Part shown: positions 21,911 through 32,784 of the stretch, one piece after another | Numbering within the stretch: position 1 is the first letter of the stretch | Layout: each line of letters begins with the position of its first letter | Origin: Bemisia tabaci | Lineage: Eukaryota > Arthropoda > Insecta > Hemiptera > Aleyrodidae | Direction of reading: 5' to 3' | NCBI RefSeq assembly: GCF_918797505.1 | Contig: NC_092794.1 | Coordinates: 79,397,345 to 79,461,344 of the forward strand | DNA length: 64,000 nucleotides | Translations under genes and position numbers: made by a program | Notes under the pieces: generated by a model | Database searches by the model: none | Told to the model about the DNA's origin: nothing | The model's input: the letters and a program-made list of their open reading frames with translations, nothing else

Positions 21911-24698
21911 GACCCCAAAAACCAAATTTCCACATTTTCGAAAACAAACAAATCAAAATTTTTCGGACAAGATTCAAGGCACAAAAGCAAACTCACACAA
22001 GAAGAGTAACCACTTTTTAGGACTCAGTACAGGCCTCACATTCGAAGCACGAGTAGCTAGAAAACGCATAAGTATCCTAAATGACACGGGAAGCAGTGTA
22101 ACATTAATTGATAAAAGATACGCCAAAAATATAACACCCCTTCGAAATAAGCTTACAGTGGTCGGCGCATCAGATGGAGAATTGAATATCATGGGAAAAA
22201 CTAGGATTACAGCTTGGATTTCAACAGGAGTTACGGTAGCTATTACAGGCTTAGTGGTGGAAAACCAACGATACCCCGTATTAATTGGAAATGACTTCAA
22301 CATGAGATACGCTACAAAAATTAACATCCAACAAAACACAATGGAATTGTGGGTTAGGGGACGAAATATAACAATCCCCACGAAATTAGAAGAACGGAAG
22401 CATATCAAATCCCTAGAAACGGACAATTTAATGAACACCACTCCATTGAGAGGCCCAGTCGTTCTAAACGGGATTCAAACACAAATAATTTATGACACAG
22501 GCAGTTGCGCACTATGCGTCAGTAAGGACTACGTCAATCCAGTAGACATACGTCCCATAGAGAAAATTAAATTGAAAACCGCTGATAAATCCCAGTTACG
22601 GATAATGGGACAGGCGACCATAGAGTTAGAAATTCAAGGGCACAGAATTTCAGCCGATGCCTTGGTATCAGAAAATCTGTCAAATGCACTCCTCACGGGA
22701 AATGCATTTCACAAAAAATTCGTTGAAAACATCGATTTTGGACGACAGACAGTAAGTTTGAAAATACCAAATTGCAAGCGAGCAGTAACGACGAACGTGA
22801 CGGCTACAGCCACATTTGCTGACCTAATCAAAACAAAAGAATCGCCAACCGGAAACGGAGTTCCATCACCCGAACAGGAGAAAAACGTTGCCAATTCAAT
22901 CAAAATTCACTCGGAAAATGATAAGAAATCTCGAGAGAAGACGGAAAAACCGACAACATCGCAATGGGAAACGTATGATGAAGAAGCACAGAGTATTCTA
23001 AACATCACCACGGATATCGATGATGACTCTGAGAAACTGGAAGTACGCGTCATGAAAGATCAAATAATCCCGCCGCAATCCTTCAAATTAATAAAATGCA
23101 AAATCCCGAAGTATGCAGGGCACGAATACGGGATTGTAAACTTAAAAGAAGGAGCGCTTACGGCGAAGAAGCTCTTCTGCCCAGATCTAGCAATTGACAT
23201 TCAACAGTTCGTACGCATACGAATTAGAAATAATAAATTGGTCCCCGTGAAATTATTTAAAAATTACGAAATAGCCGAAGTTTATCCGATAGAAATAAAA
23301 TACGAAGAGGAAAAGGACAGCAGCGAAGAAAATACAGCTGAGGTAAATTCTTTAAATGATACAAAGAATGCAACATCAGCGGAGAAAACTGTAAAGGATG
23401 AAAATCAACATGCATCAAACGACAAAGAGCGCCTACAAGAACTTAGCATTAACAGAGCGCTCTCCAAAGAACAGGAACTGCAACTCAAAAACCTAATTTT
23501 AAAATACCAAGATATATTCATATGGAAAGACTGCAAGTTCAATGCAGGAGAAGCATTAGTACCACCACAGAAAATACATTTAAAGGACTTTACTCCCGTC
23601 CATAAACCACCTTTCAGGACAGGAAAACAACAGCGAATAATTATAAAGCAGTACATCGACGAAATGTTGCGAGCTAAAATCATTCGTCCATCAACTTCAG
23701 AATATGCATCACCTTTAATGTTGGTCTCAAAAAAGGAAACAGGACGGTTCAGGTGCGTTTTGGACCTAAGGGCTTTAAATTTAAAACTAGCCCCTGAATC
23801 GTTTCCTTTAGTAAGAGTGGACGATGTCTTATCATGCCTAAATGGAGCCAAATACATAAGTTGTTTTGATTTAGAACAAGGGTACTCGCAGATAAAATTA
23901 GACGATGAATCAGCGGATCTCTGTTCCTTTAGTTGTTACGAAGGACATTATAAAATGATCGTTTTGCCACAAGGTCTATCCATCTCGCCACTAAGGTTTA
24001 GTAAAATAATGGCAAAATGTTTTAGTCCCATGTTATACAGAGGATTACTGAACTACATGGATGATTTTTACGTGTATAACGTCGACGGAGATTTTTCTGG
24101 ACATCTGGAGAAATTAGAAGAATTTTTCAAACTATGTAGACTGTACAATTTGAAGTTAAAACCCAAGAAAGCTCAAATGGCGATGACAGAATGCGATCTT
24201 CTTGGTTTCCATTTTACTCAAGATGGGATCCGGCCCAGTTTGGAGAAAATTTCGGCAATAGCGAACGCTCCAGTGCCAAAAGATGTAAAGGGCGTCCGAT
24301 CATTTTTAGCAGCAGCCGGTTATTACAGGAACCACATTCGACAGATGGCGGAGTACTCAGAACCTTTAATTCAACTAACTAGGAAAAACGCAAAATTTTG
24401 CTGGGATGCAGAAAAGCAAAGAGCATTTGATAACATCAAAAGAGCATTAACATCAAATGAGCTCCTAGCGTGGTATGACCCCGAAAATACAACGTTGGAG
24501 CTCCACGCTGACGCATCAATAATAGCGATAGGAAATTGCCTTAACCAAAGATATAACGATGGAACAGTACGTCCAATAAGCTACTATTCTCGAGTATTGT
24601 CCCCAAACGAGAGAAGTTGGGGCACACATGAACGAGAAATATTAGCAATAACATGGGGAATGGAAAAACAAGCAGTGAACTCCAACACAATGTGTTGA
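21237..24698 (+). CDS. pol: Gypsy Pol, first part: tandem proteases, RT, start of RNase H
   Basis: The open frame runs from 21237, but the part before about 21900 is only the shadow of gag RS repeats, so real Pol starts after a +1 shift near the gag end. Two retropepsin-like domains follow one another. The first has DTGSS (Asp at residue 283) and later VLIGNDF; the second has YDTGSC (Asp 420) and LLTGNAF. RT then carries VLPQGL and the catalytic NYMDDF (Tyr 940). RNase H begins with LELHADAS and SWGTHEREILAITWGMEK. After GMEKQAV the frame enters inserted DNA and stops, so this is a truncation. RNase H resumes at about 26751. Confidence 0.9.
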   Translation: MKEPNTQIRSRSPMKEKKNNDGPDGTPTKERIQPGSHVIQVSGGDPIQGIGRHQHLVTEITAEIDITTILGRVAIDIIETMIDIPARIGDQDITAEISPQHIEIVTEVQVTIAARENPDVMVERAHPDIAAGRIRDIAVRKGRDITAVTMNKTNVEVARGVPVEVEMTRGMKYQDIRRDLAATKDITIPDMGKQIRKTQKPERRLKKLRKTHLEVGLQMSPQELKTPKTKFPHFRKQTNQNFSDKIQGTKANSHKKSNHFLGLSTGLTFEARVARKRISILNDTGSSVTLIDKRYAKNITPLRNKLTVVGASDGELNIMGKTRITAWISTGVTVAITGLVVENQRYPVLIGNDFNMRYATKINIQQNTMELWVRGRNITIPTKLEERKHIKSLETDNLMNTTPLRGPVVLNGIQTQIIYDTGSCALCVSKDYVNPVDIRPIEKIKLKTADKSQLRIMGQATIELEIQGHRISADALVSENLSNALLTGNAFHKKFVENIDFGRQTVSLKIPNCKRAVTTNVTATATFADLIKTKESPTGNGVPSPEQEKNVANSIKIHSENDKKSREKTEKPTTSQWETYDEEAQSILNITTDIDDDSEKLEVRVMKDQIIPPQSFKLIKCKIPKYAGHEYGIVNLKEGALTAKKLFCPDLAIDIQQFVRIRIRNNKLVPVKLFKNYEIAEVYPIEIKYEEEKDSSEENTAEVNSLNDTKNATSAEKTVKDENQHASNDKERLQELSINRALSKEQELQLKNLILKYQDIFIWKDCKFNAGEALVPPQKIHLKDFTPVHKPPFRTGKQQRIIIKQYIDEMLRAKIIRPSTSEYASPLMLVSKKETGRFRCVLDLRALNLKLAPESFPLVRVDDVLSCLNGAKYISCFDLEQGYSQIKLDDESADLCSFSCYEGHYKMIVLPQGLSISPLRFSKIMAKCFSPMLYRGLLNYMDDFYVYNVDGDFSGHLEKLEEFFKLCRLYNLKLKPKKAQMAMTECDLLGFHFTQDGIRPSLEKISAIANAPVPKDVKGVRSFLAAAGYYRNHIRQMAEYSEPLIQLTRKNAKFCWDAEKQRAFDNIKRALTSNELLAWYDPENTTLELHADASIIAIGNCLNQRYNDGTVRPISYYSRVLSPNERSWGTHEREILAITWGMEKQAVNSNTMC

Positions 24699-26755
24699 TA
24701 AGGCGCGTCATTAACTCGCACATATCAACCCCTTTAGTTTTCATTTACAGAGATTTCAAAAAAGGCAAGCAGCACAACAGGAGAATTCACGATCCAACAC
24801 TGCAAGGTCAACGACGCACCTTGACGAGACCGTGTATTGTGAATCTAGAAAGCTATTCGAACAAATTTAAGTTTTTTGATCCGCCTCAAGCAAAATCTTA
24901 TCAGATTCTTGAGGAAAAGTGCTACGGAAAAATTTAAGCGAAGAAAGGAAAAATTCTGTCGAATTCCTAGAAGATAAAGTCGATTTAAAGGTATTTTGGG
25001 GTTAAAATACCCAAATCACCGGTATTATAAATCCCGTTATATTATTGAAAAGAAATTGACTCGATATAAATGCAATTGTATTAAATATGTCTTGATTTTG
25101 TTATTTTAAACGTCTTTTCATGCAAAGAAGCTCAACCATGTCCATGCTTTATTCATTCATGAATTGAAAGTAAGCAATCCACATCCCGAAAATCTACCGA
25201 TTTGCCGTAAAAAATCGCAGAAACTTGATATACCAGGTCGATGTACCCACTCTTTGAATTTACCAATCAATTTAGTGAGTGCACGTAGGTATGTGAAAGT
25301 CAAAATGCTATAGTCATTTTGGGTGCATTCATTTTTCATGAAACAATTGTAAGTAATTTCAATCCCGAAAAACCATAAATTTTCCGTATAAAATCGAAAA
25401 AATCAAAATATGTCGACTCCCTGACGTGAAAATTGAATTCTACGTGTGAAAATACTTATATATCGATATGCTGAACAGAATGCCCGCCTCTCCTCGTAAT
25501 GTACAAACCGTTCCTATACTCATCTTAAAATTGTTCTCAGAGCTTTGTGTTATTATCAGCTTCCATTTAAACCCCGGTTTGATGGCCGAATCGGCTGCCC
25601 AAAAAGCAAGCCATTTTTGAAGGGCTCTATGAGAAATTCGTGATATTATCAGCTCTCAGGAAATCACCTCATGGGTAAAATTGCTGATATAAATCGAGTG
25701 CTTAAAATAATCGTATTCAAGAAACTAAGGCATTAAACTATGGAGTCAATTTCGTTTTAATAATATAACGGGATTTACTTGTCTTCAGGTCAAAACTCAT
25801 ACAAGGAAGCCCCTTGCAAGATTCTAATTTTTTGTAATTTCACTCAATTTTTTCTCCTTTTTATAATTGAATTGCTTGTCACATTCTGAGGTCAATCATA
25901 TTAAATTGTAATTTATACATTTCTTTTTTTCCCCCTTCATTTTATTTTTTGTTTGGAGAAGTTTTGTTGATTTCTTCGGATTTCGAATACTGTAACTTCT
26001 CTTCTATTTGGCCGATTTTTATGAATGAGACCTCTTTTAATTCGTGTTTTAACGGAGAGTAAGGAAAAAATTGCTAAAAACTCGCGAAACAATTTTTTTT
26101 GAAAATTGGACGAATCCTAGCGTGACGGTGAAATGGTTAATGAAGCGTAAGTAATTTTGCGAGGGGCTGAGGATCCCGGCATCGCTTGGCAACCGTCATT
26201 AGCTATTGTTCGTCGAGACGCCGACGCAGTGAGCAGGAGCGTGGGAAAGAGAGGGGTAAGTGGATTCCTGTATGAGCCACGTTTAGCTAATGGTCTATTG
26301 AGTCTCGAGGCTCATCACAGATTGCACTTACACAGATTGCACTATCAGAGCACGGGTACCAACTTTTGGAAATTATAACCGAGGTTACAGATCTGTCAAA
26401 GCAACGTTTTGAACAAAACGGAGGAGTTAAATTCTCATTTCGAGAGTGCCGACCTGCTCAGCCATCCTCGAATCAATTCGCTTGATTCTGCTTATATATG
26501 CATAATTTAAATCAGCGCGTCGCATTCTTAGGCTTTTTTTGAAAAAACCAAGTAACGTAGACTCTTGGTATTCACTGCACATAAACTAATGAGCCCCAGA
26601 ATGAGAAACAACTTTAAATCATAATTATTGATGGATAAATAAACTTTTTACACGCTTTGGAAAATCTCAGAAGTTCGCGGTAGTCACTTTTCGGTAAGGA
26701 ACTAAGGGACTCGGTTATTGTATCGAGCAGGGTTCGAAACGATCGCAAAGGCGGT
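24677..26755. mobile_element. ~2.1 kb insertion splitting RNase H
   Basis: Pol codes GMEKQAV up to 24677, and the expected continuation YYVYAPKSALF is found only after about 26755. AAGCAGT at the left and AGGCGGT at the right may be a diverged short duplication. The insertion is AT-rich, has no convincing ORF, and contains a 746-bp TIR element. Its class is unknown; no terminal inverted repeats were seen at its own ends. Parts 24677-25029 and 25776-26750 hold nothing else recognised. Confidence 0.75.
25030..25775. mobile_element. 746-bp TIR element with TA duplication
   Basis: The ends are AATCCCGTTATATTATT and its complement, with an imperfect TIR of about 36 bp (both ends continue into GAAATTGACTC). 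TA flanks are at 25028-25029 and 25776-25777. There is no ORF. TA duplication fits a Tc1/mariner-type MITE; this is inference. Confidence 0.75.
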
Positions 26756-28457
26756 ATACTACGTATACGCGCCAAAATCGGCACTATTTGTGGAACACCC
26801 CGTTCAAAATGTCACCGACAACCAGGCGCTAGTTTACGTAAAAACGATGAAAACCCCGTCAGCGCGGATGCTAAAATTGATTTTAAAGCTGTCAGAATTC
26901 AACTACATGATACAATGGAAAAAAGGTTCGAAAAACGTCATGCCAGACTATCTGTCTAGATATCCACCATTGCTTTTGAACATGCTAGAAATAAACAGCA
27001 ATTTCCAAGAGAGGAAGAAGAATACCATAAAAATACCGGACAGAGCAAGGTACCAGCCAGGAGACCCTACAGCGCAAGAACCAATCCCATCAGAAGAAGG
27101 CCGAATCAGCAAAGATAGAAGCAAAACAAGCGCTGAAAAAACAAAGAAACCTGAAAAAGACAGGTCAGATACCGCAAAGATCACGGCACATTTTGATATT
27201 AACGCCAAAGTGGATATGAAGACAGAACAGAAAAAAGACCATAAACTAAACGCCATCTATACGGCCATCAAACATCCAAAAAAGTCAAATAATAAGACTG
27301 TAAAAGAAGCCCAGCAATACTACATACAGGACGGCATACTATGGAAGAAATCGCACCATACTAGAAAACTGCTACTAATACCAAGCCACATGGTAGACAG
27401 TACTATAGCTGAAGTGCATAGCTCCCCCTTTTCAGGCCACCAAGGAACGTATAAGAGTTTACAACGGGCACTAAAAAGATTCTACTGGAAAGGTATGCAC
27501 TCACAGATAAGGAAATACGTGCTTTCTTGCCCAACCTGTCAATTTGCAAAAAAGCTTCAAAACCACGAAAAATACGGCATCATAAAAAGTCATGACATCA
27601 GCATCGCCAGCGCAATGGCAAAAATTGGCATCGACGCGTTCGGTCCTCTACCGACAGCAAATGATCAGGAAAAGAACAAGAAGAAATATATAATTGGTAT
27701 TTGCGATTATTTTACAAAATTCCTATGGCTGAAAAGCGTGAAGGATTTGACGTCAGAATCTTTAGAAGCAGTCTTAACGGAGTTTTCCGGAATTTTCGGG
27801 ATCCCGGTCGAGATCGTCATGGATAACGGATCAAATTTTGCCTCAGAACTGACAAATGCATTTCTAGACCAACACGGGGTCAAAAAGACTTATGTGGACA
27901 CATACTGTCCGCGGGCGAATGGTCAAATAGAAAACGTGTGGAAAACAGTAGGTTCTTATCTAAGGTGCTTTGCGGGAGAAAACCATGCGGACTGGCCAAA
28001 ATTCATCCCATCAATCATGGCGGCTCATAATTCTAGTACGCACTTGTCTACAAAATCAAGTCCGTATTTTCTGCTCACAGGCCAGGAATTTAGGCTACCA
28101 GTAGACGCAAAATTAAGACCAAACTGCGAAGATATGGAGCTAGTACAGCGATTAAGAAGACTAGAGGAGATTCGTGAAGAAACCATCAAGAATTTACCAA
28201 ACATTCAAGAAAAGCAACGAAATTATAGCAACAAATCCAGAATTCAACCTCCTTTCAAGGTTGGTGACTATGTTCTGATGCACCTCCCAAACCCAAATCC
28301 TAACGTTTGCAACAAACTCAGAATAAAATACAGCGGACCGTTTAGAATAGTCGAACAGATCTCCCCAAGCAGGTACAGGATCGATACGGGAAAACGAGGG
28401 AAAGATAAATTTGCCATAGTGCAGGCCGACCGGCTCAAAAAATACACGCCAAGATAG
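26751..28457 (+). CDS. pol: Gypsy Pol, second part: RNase H end and integrase
   Basis: Continuation of Pol after the insertion; the open frame extends upstream to 26718 but the homologous part starts about 26751. It completes RNase H/tether (DNQALVYVKTMKTPSARMLK). It then has a Lys-rich linker, an HHCC-type zinc domain (HSSPFSGHQG...CPTCQ), and the integrase core. Counting from 26718, the catalytic residues are Asp 306 (IGIDAFGPLP), Asp 369 (VMDNGSNF) and Glu 405 (GQIENVWK), giving D-62-D-35-E spacing. The C-terminal part (YSGPFRIVEQISPSRYRID) resembles the Gypsy integrase tail without a chromodomain. It ends at TAG. Confidence 0.9.
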   Translation, partial: AVYYVYAPKSALFVEHPVQNVTDNQALVYVKTMKTPSARMLKLILKLSEFNYMIQWKKGSKNVMPDYLSRYPPLLLNMLEINSNFQERKKNTIKIPDRARYQPGDPTAQEPIPSEEGRISKDRSKTSAEKTKKPEKDRSDTAKITAHFDINAKVDMKTEQKKDHKLNAIYTAIKHPKKSNNKTVKEAQQYYIQDGILWKKSHHTRKLLLIPSHMVDSTIAEVHSSPFSGHQGTYKSLQRALKRFYWKGMHSQIRKYVLSCPTCQFAKKLQNHEKYGIIKSHDISIASAMAKIGIDAFGPLPTANDQEKNKKKYIIGICDYFTKFLWLKSVKDLTSESLEAVLTEFSGIFGIPVEIVMDNGSNFASELTNAFLDQHGVKKTYVDTYCPRANGQIENVWKTVGSYLRCFAGENHADWPKFIPSIMAAHNSSTHLSTKSSPYFLLTGQEFRLPVDAKLRPNCEDMELVQRLRRLEEIREETIKNLPNIQEKQRNYSNKSRIQPPFKVGDYVLMHLPNPNPNVCNKLRIKYSGPFRIVEQISPSRYRIDTGKRGKDKFAIVQADRLKKYTPR

Positions 28458-29665
28458 AAACATAACAAACAACATGCAGCGTCAGCAAGTCTACTACGAA
28501 ATGACGGCAGTAACCGATGTCATTTTTGCAAAAACGTCAACAGCATGCACTTTCAGACGAATCCAGGTTCACCGACACCGGTAATCCAATCAGCATTTTG
28601 GTGGGTTCAGCGGAGTTCAAAAGCTATTTTCTTCTTCTGGTTATTTCGCAAGTCCCCTCCTCATCTACTCTTATCCACCTAAACAATTAAATTTTTTGGC
28701 TGAACATTTAAATATTGTCCCCAAAATGGTCCTTGAATCTGCCACGGTAAAGACCTCAAAAATGTATGTTATCTGCAGAAAAATGGAAAATCATACCGTC
28801 AAAATAGATTGTTTGTATTGAAAAACCTTCCCCGATATTAAAGTTTGAATTTTCATTTATGTTTATTCCCTTAGTGCCTTCGCGCGATTATGAGTAATCA
28901 ATTATTTTTCGTTCCACTAGTGTAAAAATAGCAAAATATTAAAATAAAAATATTAAGTTCTAAGTTTAGCGCATTAAAATCAAAATCATTGGGAAAATGT
29001 GTAGTACCGAAATAGTTTGTTCTTTGAATTAAAAATGCAAATTTTTATTAATTGATGTTTTGAAAGTTCCGTGAGTCACAAGTTCTACAAAATACAGTTA
29101 CAGTTTTACAATGTTCTAAGTTAAGTTTTAAAACCAAAAAAGCTTCAAGTTAAATTTCATTCCTTTCGCAAAAATACCATGTACAATTAATGTTAAAACA
29201 TAGCATGTAAGTTAAAAAGTAAAAATGTGTACTTTCATTTTAGTTTAAGAAAATTGCTCGACAAGATCTCTATTACATCTTCTTTTTCTTTTCTTTTCTC
29301 TTCTTTTTCCTTTCTCTCTCTCTCTTTCTTTCCTCTTCCAAAATATCTTACTTAATTTTTGCTCCTTTAATTCTTCCTAATTTTTCTACAGCTCTACAGT
29401 CATTGAGTTGTGACATCTAACATGCATCTTCTACTCTTTGTTTCTCTTTTCTCGCGGTGAAATATCAGGAGCGATTCGGACGAATCTACACATACGATTT
29501 TTTCCATTCATAGAAGCAGAGCGCGGTTGCCTGACATCGGCACGCGGATTTTGCACCGGAACCAGACATTTTTCTCTTTAGTAGCGCACCCAAATTCTCT
29601 CATTTTTTTTTCTTTCGGTGAAAATATAATCTTTGCAAGATTATATTTTGTCCGGGAGGGGGGAA
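28458..29665 (+). other. Gypsy 3' untranslated region and polypurine tract
   Basis: 1.2 kb between integrase and the 3' LTR with no ORF of note, so no envelope gene. A CT-rich stretch lies at 29278-29340. The polypurine tract GGGAGGGGGGAA (29654-29665) abuts the LTR. Confidence 0.75.
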
Positions 29666-30343
29666 TGTGAGGAGACGCCCAATTTTCCCAGACATTACAG
29701 GGGGAAATTGGCAACGTCAGGAGGAGCACCGACTTTAGGAAAAATGCTGATGTCCGCTGGGAAATGCGCATGCGCGCCGCCAGCCGACCCGAGCGTAGCG
29801 AGCTGGGCGACTTGCTCGGACGCTCGAGGAAGGCCAGTCTTCGCAACGTGGTCGTCTTGTGCAAGTGCTCAGGGCTCCGGTCTGCACTCGTACGTCATTG
29901 ACGAACCGCAAAAATCAGACGAACGACTCCGGCTCGCTTTTCAGCACCGGATATTCCTTTCCGAGTCTCTTCCCTTTTAGCTGTCCCATTTCAGTCTTGT
30001 CGGGCTCTTGTCCATCGGAATAGGATTGTTCAACTCCAAACAAAGGAATACATTTGAAAAGATCGTCAAGGATAGATTTTGTCTTCTTCATTGACTTCTT
30101 CATTTTTGGGAGGGTCACCGACTGCCCCCCCCAAAAGCCCCCACTGTTGTGTTGCGTCGTGGTCTGCACGAGATCTCTCTCTATAGAGAGACCACGGGCG
30201 ACCACTGTCCGACACAACAGCCCCCCCCCCCCTGGAGTCCTGTGACGTCAGCTCGAGATATCTCTCTTTAGAGACGTCCCGTCGGCTGACGTCGCGACGC
30301 TCCAGAAAACGACCCCCTTTCGACCCTAATCAGGGTCATCACA
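29666..30343 (+). repeat. Gypsy 3' LTR with an extra ~285-bp segment
   Basis: Matches the 5' LTR at both ends, but after CTCGTACGTCATTG (about 29900) it carries about 285 bp absent from the 5' LTR before rejoining at GGGCGACCACTGTCC (about 30187). The extra part has LTR-like fragments in altered order or orientation (GTTGTGTTGCGTCGTGG, GAGATCTCTCTC). It also has a coding-looking minus frame (LFGVEQSYSDGQEPDK). Confidence 0.8.
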
Positions 30344-31357
30344 ATAAAAGCCCAGTATACCAGTTGTACCAACTTGATTTTTGAATTTTTTAAAGTAACA
30401 GGTGCATTAAAGCACCTAGAGCAAAATGTGTGGAATCCTGAGGAAATAAACTCCTGACTCAAACCCAACAATACCTCTGCATTGGGTGACAATGTCCCTA
30501 ACCTTGACAAATTTTTGTATCATTTTCAATTTGCTCATGTAAAGAAGAGAGAATGAGCATAATAGAAAAATAAAGCGAGGTTAACATACATGGATTTGTG
30601 TCATACTTAGCATTGTTGTGGATTGATTATTATGAACATGATACATTAACACATGGTGAAAATAATACGATATTCATAATTCCTCAGTACATTATTGTAC
30701 CATACCTAAAAACCGATTTATTAGCGCTCTACTTAGAAATCCAATTTCCAAAAATTGGAATTTGCTTTTTGGTGCGGAAGGAAATTGTATGATGTATTTA
30801 TACTTCTAATAACCCTCTTGAATAGAGATGAAAGATTTGAGGAATTCAATGAAAAGTAATTGAGGAAAAGTAAAGACATTTAAAGAAATATTTAAAGATT
30901 AAATAAAAAGCTGATAGACGGTGGAAGTCTAATAAATACTGCTGAAATGAGGAGATAAAAGAGAAGTGTTGACACATGAGTCTGAGTTCAGTGGTTTACA
31001 TAATAAGAATGCAGATCCTTCTTGTTCGAATTGAGTAAAGTTCAAAAAGTATTAAAAATCCCGTATTGGCGGTAGTATTGAAAGCAATTCTTACCCATAG
31101 TCTGAATTTCTAGCTGTGGAGATAAGTGACATCTCTGGATGAGAAAGAACGTGAATAAGATTTTACACTTACAAATTAGTGTAGAAGCAAGACGGACTAA
31201 GTTATCCGATATTATCAGACGTACCATTATGATCTCAAGTTGAGTAAAATCAATGTGCAATATAGATAGTTCGTTTTTCTGTTTCTGTTGTCATACGTTA
31301 GTTTCAGGCAACATACTATCGACTAAGAGCAAAAAGCTCTTGCTTTAATTTCGGAAG
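30344..31357 (+). pseudogene. BEL/Pao internal remnant
   Basis: BEL sequence continues after the Gypsy target duplication. Short coding-like stretches occur (for example LKHLEQNVWNPEEIN at about 30405-30455), but stops break every frame. No domain was recognised. Confidence 0.4.
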
Positions 31358-31589
31358 TTGACCCTGCCTGATAGGTACACGATTACTGTACCACTCTCGA
31401 GTTTCACTCAGTGCTCGAGCGTTGCTGGACTGTGGGGCACATTCAAATTTTGTCTCAGAACAGCTTGCGTACGACAATGTGCAATGTTCCCTGAGTCAAA
31501 AATATTGCTTCAAGAATCAACTTTAAGATGGCTCGTGGTAAATTATAATGATACTAAGAACATGTTTGACGTTGGTGCGCCTCAAGTAC

Positions 31590-32780
31590 TTGCGTTTCCA
31601 AAGGTAAAGGAAGTATACTTTGATCTACGGCAATTCTGGGAAGGAGAAGAATGCAAGCTTCCTGAAGCAAGCTTACAGAATTCATGAGAGAATACCAAGC
31701 GAATACCCATAGGAGCTTATCATGGCAAAAAATCGTTTTACGTTGACGATTTTTTGGGGGGAGCAGATACGGTAGAAGAAACAAGACATGTTAAGGAAGA
31801 AGTTGAAGCAGTCACATCCTCAAATAATTCCTTTTGAGAAAATGGGCGTCTAATGACTCTGCAATTCTGAAGACAGGAGCTCAGCAAACCGAGCCTTTAT
31901 ATTTAAACGACAACAGAGCTATTAAAGTGCTTGGAATAGAATGGCATCCGGCAACAGACATTTTCTGTTTCTCAGTAAGACACAAAGCAACTGGTGTGGT
32001 CACTAAGCGAATAATATTATCTAAAATCTCCAAATTATTCGATCCATTAGGAATGATCGGCCCAATACTGAAAACCTGGCAAACGTTCGTGGCCAATCGT
32101 GTCTCAGAAATCGAAGCTTTTACATCTGAAGAGCACATGCATCCTGGAAATATGTTCCAACCAAAGAAAATCCAGCTGATCTAATATCAAGAAGTATTTC
32201 GTCAGCGATGCTTAAAAAATCTGATCTATGGAAATCAGGCCCATGCTGGTTTACGAGTGATTCAAGGTTTTGGCCTAAGCAGTCCATACTTAAATCCTCC
32301 ATCAAATGGTCGAAGCGAAAAGAAAGTTGTACGAGTCTTTCTTGGAATTCAATCATTCGTCTCAAGTTTAAATGTCTTGCTGGATAGAGTCTCTTCACTG
32401 TCAAAGCTGTTGCGAATAGTGGCATATGTGTTAAGATTTGTCAATAATGTTGGTCGGAAAAATACAAAAAATACATCTCAGATATTATTACTTACCAGAG
32501 GAATTGGATAACGCTCAAGATGTATGTACAAAATCAATTCAGCATCAAGTTTTCAATCAAGATATCCATGATTTAATGAGCCCACAAGGTGACCTGAAGG
32601 GTTCAAGCAGCATAAAAACTTTAAATCCGTTTATGGACTCTAAAGGACTCCTGAGAGTTGGAGGAAGATTGAGGAACTCTAACTGGCACTAGGAGAAAAA
32701 CATCCTCTTCTATTGCCAGCACGTCATAAATTAACGGAACCATGTGTCGTTCCTACTTTTGAGGATACCTCAAAGGGGGG
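31590..32780 (+). pseudogene. BEL/Pao pol remnants (RT, A17 protease/RNase H-side region)
   Basis: Fragments in different frames carry BEL/Pao signatures in order. They are QFWEGEECKLPEASL (about 31630-31675), the RT motif YVDDFLGGADTVEE (about 31738-31780), and LRKWASNDS then IKVLGIEWHPATDIF and SKISKLFDPLGMIGPI (31834-32080). Then come LWKSGPCWF (about 32225-32255) and LNPFMDSKGLLRVGGRLRN (32617-32680). Most of RT before YVDD is missing and there are several frameshifts and stops. No integrase was recognised. Confidence 0.82.
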
Positions 32781-32784
32781 AGTA

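Larger units (their letters stand above)
18653..30343 (+). mobile_element. Ty3/Gypsy LTR retrotransposon, young, with internal insertions
   Basis: It is bounded by LTRs (18653-19044 and 29666-30343) and a 4-bp target duplication ATAA (18649-18652 and 30344-30347). Order: LTR, PBS, gag, protease x2, RT, RNase H, integrase, purine tract, LTR, as in Gypsy elements. The shared LTR parts differ at only about three bases plus poly(C) length, so it inserted recently. A 2.1 kb insertion (about 24677-26755) breaks RNase H, and the 3' LTR holds an extra ~285 bp. There is no env-like ORF in the 1.2 kb after integrase. The copy is defective as it stands. Confidence 0.9.

Noticed and set aside
28458..29665. 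Envelope gene after Gypsy integrase
   Set aside because: No ORF of suitable length in any plus-strand frame.
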